This document shows, piece after piece, positions 16,798 to 25,534 of a stretch of DNA of 35,226 bases (within the stretch, counting starts at the first letter, position 1; the number at the start of each line of letters is the position of its first letter). The stretch is from positions 1 to 35,226 of the forward strand of contig CALVTS010000014.1 in assembly GCA_944363035.1 (NCBI GenBank). The letters are read 5' to 3'. The notes below the pieces were generated by a model. It saw only the letters and a list, made by a program, of their open reading frames with translations, was not told the DNA's origin and ran no database searches. The translations under genes were made by a program, and so were the position numbers. This stretch comes from an uncultured Clostridia bacterium (GTDB lineage Bacteria > Bacillota > Clostridia > Christensenellales > CAG-917).

Positions 16798-18843
16798 ATG
16801 GCAGACATCAACGTTGAATCCACCCAAAGCGCCGCGGCTGCTGTGGATACGACCGAGAAGAGAAGCATTTGGCACAAACTTTTCGGCACCTATCCCGGCG
16901 ACGGCGAAATGCAACCCAAAGAGGGCATAGCATATTCGCTGTGCGGCTTCGGTCAGAACCTGATATGCACCATCATCGGTTCCTATCTGACGGTGTTCAT
17001 GACGGACGCGATCGGTTACGGCGCGTTGTCGGTCGCGCTCCTCATGCTGTTTGCGCGAATTTACGACGCGTTGAACGACCCGATCATGGGCTCCATCGTG
17101 GACAGGACGCGCACTCCGTGGGGCAAATGCCGTCCCTATCTCAAATGGATGGCGATCCCCGTCGCGGTGGTGACCATACTGTGCTTCCTGCCGTGGTATC
17201 CCGCAAATCCCGGCGGCTTTGCGGCAATGTGCATCATGTACATAATTTGGGGCATGGTGTACACCGTCTGCGACGTGCCTTACTGGGGGCTGAACTCCCG
17301 TATGTCCAACGACACCTTCCGCCGCGGCAACCTGCTGACCATCGCGCGTCTGCTGTGCACCGCCGGCGCGGGCATCGTCACCATAATCGTGCCTCAGATC
17401 ACCAGCGGCATGACCGGCACATTGCAGACCAACATCAACAACTATCAGGGCATAGTCTCTCAGATCCAATTCGCGGTGGACAGCGAGGGTGGCGAGATCA
17501 TCGTCCCCGACCTTGCGGACGTGGACAAGGACGGAGACACTTCCGAAGATTTCTCCCTCAACTTCGACGCCAACCGTGACGGCACGTTTGCGAACATCAC
17601 CGCAAATTACGGCACTCTCGAAAACTTCATCCTGCAAGAGTTCGGCGAGGATTCCGCAGTCTACAACGCGTATCTCGATGCGAAAGACGTTTACGAAGGC
17701 AAGGACAGCGAAGGCGGCGAGCTGATAGACAATAAGCCCATGAACGAGTGGACGGCAAACGACCTCCAGAAGATCCTGGACGGCACTCTCGGTGAAAAGC
17801 AGAGCGAACTCAGGTGGATCTACTTCGTCGCCGCGATCATCTGCGTCGCCATCGGTATGCCTCTCTTCTATGTCGGCTTCAAGGGCACCAAGGAAAGAGC
17901 GAGCGAGCTGGACGACATCAAGCCCCCGTCTCTCAAGCACAACCTCTCCCTGCTGTTCAAGAACAAGCCCCTCATGCTCATCGTCATCTCGGGTATCCTG
18001 GGCGCGGCGAGAATGGTCTTCACCTACACGGGCGGTCTCTACTTCTGCAAATACGTCCTTGACAGCGTCAACTTCATGGGCATGCACGGAGAAGGTCTTT
18101 ACACACTGGTCACCATCGCCATCGTCCCCGGCGGGCTCATCGCATCCCTCTTGGTGCCTTATCTCACCAAGAAGATAGGCAAGAAGCAGTCATACATCTG
18201 GACCAACATCGCGGGCGGCGTCGCGCTGCTCATAGCGTTCATCATCGGTATGGCGATAGACAAAGGCAACTACACCTCGACGGCGACCCTCGTCATAGCG
18301 TTGCTTGCCATCGTCGTCTCCGGTATCCCGTCCGGTCTCACCAACATCGTGTCCTACGCGATGATAGGCGACACCATCGAATACCTCGAGCTCAAGACGG
18401 GCGAGAGAGCGGAGGGTATCTGCTTCGCTATGCAGACCTTCATCAACAAGATAGGTATGGCTATCGGCGCGTTCATCGGCGTCATGGGCTACTACATCGC
18501 GGGCGTCACCGCCAACAATCCCGGCGCGCTGGATGCCTCCGGCAAGGATGTCATGTGGATCATGCTCATGCTGGTCGCGGCGCTCAGCTTCATCCTCTCT
18601 GCCGTCCCCATCTTCTTCTACAAGTTCAACGAGAAGGAACAGCAGGAAGCCGTTGCCGAGATCAAGCGTCGTAAGGAAGCCGAGCTCGCGGCGGCGGGCG
18701 CGGACGGCGGCACCGTGGAACTCGGCGCGACCGAGTCTGACGCCGTGACCCTTGCCGAGGGAGCGGACGCGTCCGACGACACCGTGATCACCGCGACGGA
18801 GGATAATCCCGAGACTCCTCCCGACGGGGAAGACAAGACCTAA
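16798..18843 (+). CDS. GPH-family sugar:cation symporter with extracellular insert
   Basis: 681-aa transporter of the glycoside-pentoside-hexuronide:cation symporter (MelB-like) family, importing a sugar or glycoside with H+ or Na+. Seen: helix 2 ARIYDALNDPIMGSIVDRT followed by RTPWGKCRPYLKW (the conserved cytoplasmic loop), DVPYWGL at the end of helix 4, and a C-terminal half containing GDTIEYLELKTGERAEG. Typical members are 440-500 aa. The excess is an insert of about 130 residues (about 205-337) between helices 5 and 6, an extracellular loop in MelB topology, and a 60-residue acidic tail. The insert contains DVDKDGDTSEDF (241-252) and DANRDGTF (257-264), which resemble calcium-binding loops. 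The start at 16798 has only a modest AAGGCGG ribosome site. It is monocistronic, with a strong terminator after it. Confidence 0.9.
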   Translation: MADINVESTQSAAAAVDTTEKRSIWHKLFGTYPGDGEMQPKEGIAYSLCGFGQNLICTIIGSYLTVFMTDAIGYGALSVALLMLFARIYDALNDPIMGSIVDRTRTPWGKCRPYLKWMAIPVAVVTILCFLPWYPANPGGFAAMCIMYIIWGMVYTVCDVPYWGLNSRMSNDTFRRGNLLTIARLLCTAGAGIVTIIVPQITSGMTGTLQTNINNYQGIVSQIQFAVDSEGGEIIVPDLADVDKDGDTSEDFSLNFDANRDGTFANITANYGTLENFILQEFGEDSAVYNAYLDAKDVYEGKDSEGGELIDNKPMNEWTANDLQKILDGTLGEKQSELRWIYFVAAIICVAIGMPLFYVGFKGTKERASELDDIKPPSLKHNLSLLFKNKPLMLIVISGILGAARMVFTYTGGLYFCKYVLDSVNFMGMHGEGLYTLVTIAIVPGGLIASLLVPYLTKKIGKKQSYIWTNIAGGVALLIAFIIGMAIDKGNYTSTATLVIALLAIVVSGIPSGLTNIVSYAMIGDTIEYLELKTGERAEGICFAMQTFINKIGMAIGAFIGVMGYYIAGVTANNPGALDASGKDVMWIMLMLVAALSFILSAVPIFFYKFNEKEQQEAVAEIKRRKEAELAAAGADGGTVELGATESDAVTLAEGADASDDTVITATEDNPETPPDGEDKT

Positions 18844-18861
18844 AAAGGGATAAACCGCATG

Positions 18862-18890
18862 AAGGACCGCTCTTGTGAGCGGTCCTTTTT
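18862..18890 (+). terminator. Intrinsic terminator after the GPH transporter
   Basis: Stem AAGGACCGCTC (18862-18872) / GAGCGGTCCTT (18877-18887), loop TTGT, T5 tract 18886-18890; the flanking GCATG/CATGC extends the pairing. Confidence 0.9.
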
Positions 18891-18974
18891 CATGCCGACT
18901 ATTTCTCCTCTTCGGCGATCCGACGCGAGAAAAAATCCTCTCCGAGGGCGCAGAACGTCGTAAGATAGGGGAAT

Positions 18975-18993
18975 AATAGAACATAGTTCTATT
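18975..18993. promoter_or_regulatory. Operator-like perfect palindrome upstream of atp
   Basis: AATAGAAC-ATA-GTTCTATT, an 8-bp perfect inverted repeat with a 3-bp centre, about 50 bp upstream of the atp -35 box. No T-tract follows, so a dimeric regulator site is more likely than a terminator. The regulator is unknown. Confidence 0.45.
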
Positions 18994-19044
18994 CCCGAGC
19001 GGCGTTTGAGCAAACTTTATATTTATACAATATGCGTCAAGCGA

Positions 19045-19073
19045 TTGCAAAACGCGAAAATTGGGAATATAAT
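19045..19073 (+). promoter_or_regulatory. Promoter of the ATP synthase operon
   Basis: -35 TTGCAA (19045-19050), 17-nt spacer, -10 TATAAT (19068-19073). Start near 19080, giving a leader of about 18 nt that contains AAAGGAGGG (19085-19093). The tRNA-Thr promoter at 29271 has the same hexamers and spacing. Confidence 0.85.
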
Positions 19074-19097
19074 CGTGCTAGCTCAAAGGAGGGTAGG

Positions 19098-19991
19098 ATG
19101 CCCGAGGAAGCAAAAGTATCCAAAAAGAAAAAGATCGTCGCCGCCGTCGTGCTCGTCGCGATAGCCGTCGCTCTCATCGTGGGCATCGTGCTCACCGATC
19201 CTCTTTACACTTCCCCCGAGAGCATTTCCGAGGTGATGGAGGACGCCGTCCTGCATGAGGACAACAAGGTGAGCCTCTTCGGTTTCCCCGTGAACCCCTC
19301 CGTGATATCGGGGATCGCGGTGACCATCGCCATACTGTTGTTTGCGGTGATCGTGCGAGTCTTCGCCCTCCCGCGTTTTAAGGATATCCCGGGGAAATTC
19401 CAGCTTTTCATCGAGACGGTCGTCGGACTGTTTGACGGGCTCGCCAAGAAGAACAGCCCTCACCGCAACGGCTTTTTGGGCGCGTACATCTTTGCGGCGG
19501 GGGTGTATATCTTCGTCGGCACCATGTTCGAGCTCGTGGGCATACCCGTGGAGACGACGAGCGGCATCTCCGTCACCCTCCCCGCGCCCCTTGCGGACAT
19601 CAACGGCGCGATCGCGCTCGGTTTCCTCTCCTATTTCGTCATACTTTCGGGCGGGGTAGTCGGCGCGGGACTGCGCGGAGTGGGACGCACCCTCAAAGAT
19701 TTTTCTCTGCCCATCTCCATGAGCTTCCGACTCTTCGGCGCTCTGCTTTCGGGGATGCTGGTCACCGAACTCGTCTATTATTATCTTGCGCTGAGCTTCG
19801 TGCTCCCCGTCATCGTCGGGGTGCTGTTCACGGTACTGCACGCGCTCATACAGACTTACGTCCTCGTCATGCTGACTTCCATGTTCTACGGCGAGGTGTC
19901 CGAACCCTACGTCAAGAAGGACAAAAAACACAAGTCCGCCGAAAAACACGGCAGACTGCACAATAAACGACCCGTTGTACAAGAGGTTTGA
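19098..19991 (+). CDS. atpB: F-type ATP synthase subunit a
   Basis: 297-aa membrane subunit forming the ion half-channels against the c-ring. Seen: IPGKFQLFIETVVG (97-110), the essential Arg211 in SMSFRLFGALLSGML, and the last helix HALIQTYVLVMLTSMFYGE with the conserved Gln. Odd: residues 13-33 form an extra hydrophobic segment ahead of the region where E. coli a begins to align, so there may be six membrane helices with the N-terminus inside. The tail is basic and polar. The start at 19098 follows AAAGGAGGG; a longer frame from 19032 would begin inside the promoter. First gene of the operon; no atpI precedes it. Confidence 0.94.
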   Translation: MPEEAKVSKKKKIVAAVVLVAIAVALIVGIVLTDPLYTSPESISEVMEDAVLHEDNKVSLFGFPVNPSVISGIAVTIAILLFAVIVRVFALPRFKDIPGKFQLFIETVVGLFDGLAKKNSPHRNGFLGAYIFAAGVYIFVGTMFELVGIPVETTSGISVTLPAPLADINGAIALGFLSYFVILSGGVVGAGLRGVGRTLKDFSLPISMSFRLFGALLSGMLVTELVYYYLALSFVLPVIVGVLFTVLHALIQTYVLVMLTSMFYGEVSEPYVKKDKKHKSAEKHGRLHNKRPVVQEV

Positions 19992-19992
19992 A

Positions 19993-20415
19993 ATGAAAAA
20001 AGCTCTCAACATCAAATTGGTTGCCGCGGCATTCATGCTTCTCATCGCGCTTGCCGCTCTCGGGCTCGTCCTCGGTCTGGCGCTGAGCGACAGCGTCGCC
20101 GTAGCAGAGGAAACTCCCGCAGAAAACGCCGAAGTCACCGAAGCCGACGGGGAAGCCGATGAGGCTCCCGCCGCTCCCGCAGAGGATGACGGCAAGGGCA
20201 TCATAGCTCTCGCCGCCGCGATCGCTGTCGGAGTTGCCGCCGCCGCAGGCGCCATCGGTATGGCGATAGCCATCGCGAAGTCCAACGAAAGCATCGCACG
20301 TCAGCCCGAAGCCAAAAACGACATCCGCTCCGGCATGATGCTGGGATTGGTGTTCATCGAGACGGCGATCATTTACGCGCTCATCGTCGCCATCCTCATC
20401 ATTTTCGTGCTGTAA
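19993..20415 (+). CDS. atpE: F-type ATP synthase subunit c with cleavable-looking N-terminal extension
   Basis: 140 aa instead of the usual 70-90. Residues 68-140 are a normal c hairpin: Gly/Ala-rich helix 1, polar loop ARQPEAKNDI (102-111), and helix 2 with the ion-binding carboxylate E123 in FIETAIIY. In front lies a signal-peptide-like segment (1-31) with an AVA-EE cleavage site near residue 38, then an acidic Ala/Pro/Glu linker (39-67). Because the c N-terminus faces outside, an exported and cleaved leader is topologically sensible. At the position of the Na+ ligand Gln32 of Ilyobacter c there is Met90, while T124 and Y128 match Na+-ring positions; this leans towards H+ but is not decisive. 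It starts 1 bp after the atpB stop. Confidence 0.92.
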   Translation: MKKALNIKLVAAAFMLLIALAALGLVLGLALSDSVAVAEETPAENAEVTEADGEADEAPAAPAEDDGKGIIALAAAIAVGVAAAAGAIGMAIAIAKSNESIARQPEAKNDIRSGMMLGLVFIETAIIYALIVAILIIFVL

Positions 20416-20427
20416 AAGGAGTGGGCA

Positions 20428-20925
20428 ATGCCGCTTAACATCGATTGGCAACAGATACTGTTGCACCTGCTCAATTTCCTCATCCTTGCCGTAGGGCTGT
20501 ACTTCATTTTGTACAAGCCCGTCAAGGCGTTCATGAAAAAGAGGGAAGAGAGCTACGCCGAGAGAGAGCGGAAGACAAAGGACGCGCTCTCGGACGCCGA
20601 GAAGAGCCGCGAGCAGTACGCCGAAAAACTCGCCTCCGCCGAGGACGACATCGCCGAAATGAAAAAACAGGCGTTCGCCGAGACGGAAGCCGCGCGCGCC
20701 GAAAAGTTGCGCGACGCGCAGTCGGAGGCGGAGAGCATAGTCGCCGAGGCGCGCAAGAAAGCCGAAAAGGAACACGACAGGATGATAAGCGGCGTGAGCG
20801 GCGACATCCGCGACATCGTGACGGAGCTTGCAGACAAGGTGGCGCTCTCTTCGGACGTCAACGACGCTTATGAGCAGTTCCTCGCTTCTGCGGAAAAGGA
20901 AGAGAAAGACGATGGAAAAGATTAA
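20428..20925 (+). CDS. atpF: F-type ATP synthase subunit b
   Basis: 165-aa peripheral stalk subunit. One N-terminal membrane helix (about 8-29, ILLHLLNFLILAVGLYFILY) is followed by KPVKAFMKKREE and a long charged coiled coil with the Ala-rich heptads typical of the b dimer (SEAESIVAEARKKAEKEHDRM). The C-terminal part (VTELADKVALSSDVN) corresponds to the region that normally binds delta. AAAAGGAG just upstream supports the ATG. The last 14 bp overlap the atpA start. It is not fused to delta, unlike the mycobacterial b-delta. Confidence 0.94.
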   Translation: MPLNIDWQQILLHLLNFLILAVGLYFILYKPVKAFMKKREESYAERERKTKDALSDAEKSREQYAEKLASAEDDIAEMKKQAFAETEAARAEKLRDAQSEAESIVAEARKKAEKEHDRMISGVSGDIRDIVTELADKVALSSDVNDAYEQFLASAEKEEKDDGKD

Positions 20926-22633
20926 GGCATCTCTCTATTCCGCATCCCGCCCCACGGACGCGCAGTTTGCGCGTTTCGAGCGTTTTCTTGCAAAAAAATA
21001 CGGCGAGGGCACAGAGCTTGAATGGGTGGAGAGTTCCCTCTTCCCGGGAGGTTTCCGCCTCGAAGCGGGCAACGACGTCTACGATTGGAGCGTGGACGGC
21101 AGGCTCAAACAGCTCAAACGCAAGCTCGGAAAACTCTCCGGCGATTACGACAACATCATCCCCCTCATCCGCAGAGCTCTGGAGGAATGGACTCCCGAGG
21201 CTCTCGCCGAAGAGACGGGCAGAGTGCTTTCGGTGGGCGACGGCATAGTCGCGGCGGAAGGGCTCGAGCACGCGACTTACGGCGAGATCGTGGTGTTCGA
21301 ATGCGGGGTCAAGGGCATGGTGCAGGATCTCAGACCCGAAATGTGCGGCATAATCGTGTTCGGCGATTGCCGCGACATAGTGGCGGGGAGCGTCATCCGC
21401 CGCACGGGAAAGACTGCGGGCGTGCCCGTCGGGGAAGGTTTTCTCGGCAGGGTGGTGGACGCTCTCGGCGAACCAGTGGACGGACTCGGCGAGATATCTG
21501 CGGACGGATATCGTCCCATCGAGTGTCCCGCCCCCGGCATCATCGACCGTCAACCCGTCAACACTCCCATGGAGACGGGGCTCCTCGTCGTGGACGCGCT
21601 CTTCCCCATAGGCAGGGGGCAGAGGGAGCTCATCATCGGGGACAGACAGACGGGAAAGACCGCCATCGCGCTGGATACCATCCTCAACCAGAAGGGAAAG
21701 GGCGTGGTGTGCGTGTATGTCGCGATAGGACAAAAGGCGTCCTCTGTGGTGCAGTTTGCCGAGACTTTGAAAAAGTACGACGCAATGAGTTATACCGTCA
21801 TCATGACGGCGGGCGCGGGGGAATCCGCTCCCATGCAGTATATCGCGCCGTATTCGGGATGCGCCATCGCGGAATATTTCATGTATGCGGGCAAGGACGT
21901 GCTCATAGTCTACGACGATCTTTCCAAACACGCCGTGGCTTACCGCACCCTCAGCCTGCTTTTGGAGCGTGCTCCCGGGCGCGAAGCGTATCCCGGCGAC
22001 GTGTTCTATCTGCATTCCAGGCTCCTCGAACGCGCGGCGCATCTTTCGGATGAGCTGGGCGGTGGCAGTATGACCGCGCTCCCCATCGTGGAGACGCAGG
22101 CGGGAGACGTCTCGGCGTACATCCCGACCAACGTCATCTCCATCACGGACGGGCAGATATTCCTTGAAAGCGAGCTCTTTTTCGAGGGACAGCGCCCCGC
22201 CGTCAACGTGGGACTTTCCGTCTCGCGAGTGGGCGGCAACGCGCAGACCAAAGCTGTCAAAAAAGCGGTCGGCTCTTTGAGGCTGGACCTTGCGCAGTAC
22301 AGAGAGATGGAAGTGTTCATGCAGTTCGCGGGGGATCTGGACGAGCTCACACGCAGACAGCTCTTCTACGGGCAGGGGCTCATGCGCCTGCTCCGTCAGC
22401 CGCAGTGCAGACCCTATTCTCAGGCGGAGGAGGTGCTGTTGCTCACCTCCGCGATAGGACGGGTGATGCAGGACGTCCCGCCCGCGCGTATCAATGCGTT
22501 CGCACGCGGGCTCCTCGATAGCTTTGCGGAAGCCCATCCCGAGTTCGCGGCCGAGATAGAGCGCACCGGACAGCTTTCTCCCGAGCTCAGGGAACGCATC
22601 CTCGAAGCGGCGAAGGCTTATCGCGCGGAGTAA
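20912..22633 (+). CDS. atpA: F-type ATP synthase alpha subunit with N-terminal delta (OSCP) C-terminal domain fused
   Basis: 573 aa against about 505 for ordinary alpha. Residues about 12-75 look like the C-terminal domain of subunit delta/OSCP: a helix (DAQFARFERFLAKKYG), a strand (ELEWVESSLF), then GGFRLEAGNDVYDWSV and DGRLKQLKRKL, which parallel the E. coli delta pattern AGVIIRAGDMVIDGSV plus RGRLERL. Normal alpha begins around residue 80 (NIIPLIRRALEEW, the delta-binding helix region) and runs through LSVGDGIVAAEGL, the P-loop GDRQTGKT (223-230) and a complete C-terminal domain. AAGGAAGAG (20896-20904) fits the ATG at 20912, which lies inside atpF, so the extension is translated as one chain. 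No separate atpH exists between atpF and atpA or elsewhere in the operon. The six-helix N-terminal domain of delta is missing. Confidence 0.92.
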   Translation: MEKIKASLYSASRPTDAQFARFERFLAKKYGEGTELEWVESSLFPGGFRLEAGNDVYDWSVDGRLKQLKRKLGKLSGDYDNIIPLIRRALEEWTPEALAEETGRVLSVGDGIVAAEGLEHATYGEIVVFECGVKGMVQDLRPEMCGIIVFGDCRDIVAGSVIRRTGKTAGVPVGEGFLGRVVDALGEPVDGLGEISADGYRPIECPAPGIIDRQPVNTPMETGLLVVDALFPIGRGQRELIIGDRQTGKTAIALDTILNQKGKGVVCVYVAIGQKASSVVQFAETLKKYDAMSYTVIMTAGAGESAPMQYIAPYSGCAIAEYFMYAGKDVLIVYDDLSKHAVAYRTLSLLLERAPGREAYPGDVFYLHSRLLERAAHLSDELGGGSMTALPIVETQAGDVSAYIPTNVISITDGQIFLESELFFEGQRPAVNVGLSVSRVGGNAQTKAVKKAVGSLRLDLAQYREMEVFMQFAGDLDELTRRQLFYGQGLMRLLRQPQCRPYSQAEEVLLLTSAIGRVMQDVPPARINAFARGLLDSFAEAHPEFAAEIERTGQLSPELRERILEAAKAYRAE

Positions 22634-22636
22634 GAA

Positions 22637-24927
<2,291 letters not shown>

Positions 24928-24929
24928 CG

Positions 24930-25355
24930 ATGAGACCTTTCGAGCTCCACATCCTGGCTTCGGACAAGCCCTTTTACGAGGGAGAATGCGTCTCCCTCGT
25001 CATCCCGACTCCCACGGGTCAGTACGGCATACAGGCGTATCACAGCAATCTCGTGACCGCCGTCGTGCCCGGGGAATTGGACTTTACTTATGAAAAAGAT
25101 GGGGGGCTCGTGCGCGTCAGGGCGGCGGTTTCCGAAGGCATAGTAAAGGTGGAGAACAATCGCGTCCTGGTGCTGGTGGACACCGCCGAGCGTCCGGAGG
25201 AGATAGACGAAAACCGCGCCCGCCGCGCCGCCGAAGCCGCAAGAGAGCACCTTTCCCACAAGCAGAGCCTCAAAGAATACTATGCCGCGCAGGCGCGTCT
25301 CGCCCGCGCGATGAACAGACTCAAACTGAAAAGACACGAGGACGGTCCGCAATAG
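24930..25355 (+). CDS. atpC: F-type ATP synthase epsilon subunit
   Basis: 141-aa regulatory subunit. The N-terminal beta-sandwich (FELHILASDKPFYEGECVSL, GQYGIQAYHSNLVTAV) and a full C-terminal helical hairpin (ARRAAEAAREHL...AQARLARAMNRLKLK) are visible, so auto-inhibition by the C-terminal helices is possible. I start it at ATG 24930; a TTG at 24924 would overlap the atpD stop but leaves too little room for GAGGGA at 24914-24919. Last gene of the operon, followed by a terminator. Confidence 0.95.
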   Translation: MRPFELHILASDKPFYEGECVSLVIPTPTGQYGIQAYHSNLVTAVVPGELDFTYEKDGGLVRVRAAVSEGIVKVENNRVLVLVDTAERPEEIDENRARRAAEAAREHLSHKQSLKEYYAAQARLARAMNRLKLKRHEDGPQ

Positions 25356-25376
25356 TTCGGAGCGTCGGCGTTTCGG

Positions 25377-25395
25377 GAGCGTAAGCGCTCTTTTT
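25377..25395 (+). terminator. Intrinsic terminator of the ATP synthase operon
   Basis: GAGCG (25377-25381), loop TAAG, CGCTC (25386-25390), then T5 (25391-25395), 22 bp after atpC. The stem is short but GC-rich. Confidence 0.7.
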
Positions 25396-25442
25396 CATTT
25401 GCTCCACTTTCTGTTTTTCCCGTTATTTTCACCCGAAACCGC

Positions 25443-25471
25443 TTGATATTCTGTCCTTCCTTTGATACAAT
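25443..25471 (+). promoter_or_regulatory. Promoter of nrdAB
   Basis: -35 TTGATA (25443-25448), 17-nt spacer, -10 TACAAT (25466-25471). The start near 25478 falls on the first NrdR box. Confidence 0.8.
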
Positions 25472-25475
25472 GTAA

Positions 25476-25491
25476 CGGCTATATGTTGTGG
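25476..25491. promoter_or_regulatory. NrdR box 1
   Basis: CGGCTATATGTTGTGG: the core CTATATGTTG (25479-25488) matches the NrdR-box core CWATATATWG with one change. It covers the predicted transcription start, so NrdR bound with (d)ATP would block initiation. Confidence 0.7.
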
Positions 25492-25506
25492 TCGAGTGCC
25501 GCAATG

Positions 25507-25522
25507 CAACTATATATTGTTG
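25507..25522. promoter_or_regulatory. NrdR box 2
   Basis: CAACTATATATTGTTG: the core CTATATATTG (25510-25519) is a perfect match to CWATATATWG. It lies exactly 31 bp (three helical turns) after box 1, the spacing typical of tandem NrdR boxes. Confidence 0.8.
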
Positions 25523-25534
25523 AAGGAGGGCATA

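Noticed and set aside
20828..20911. Upstream start extending atpA further into atpF
   Set aside because: The extension reads a Ser/Arg-rich out-of-frame shadow of atpF; the ribosome site and the delta-like domain fit ATG 20912.
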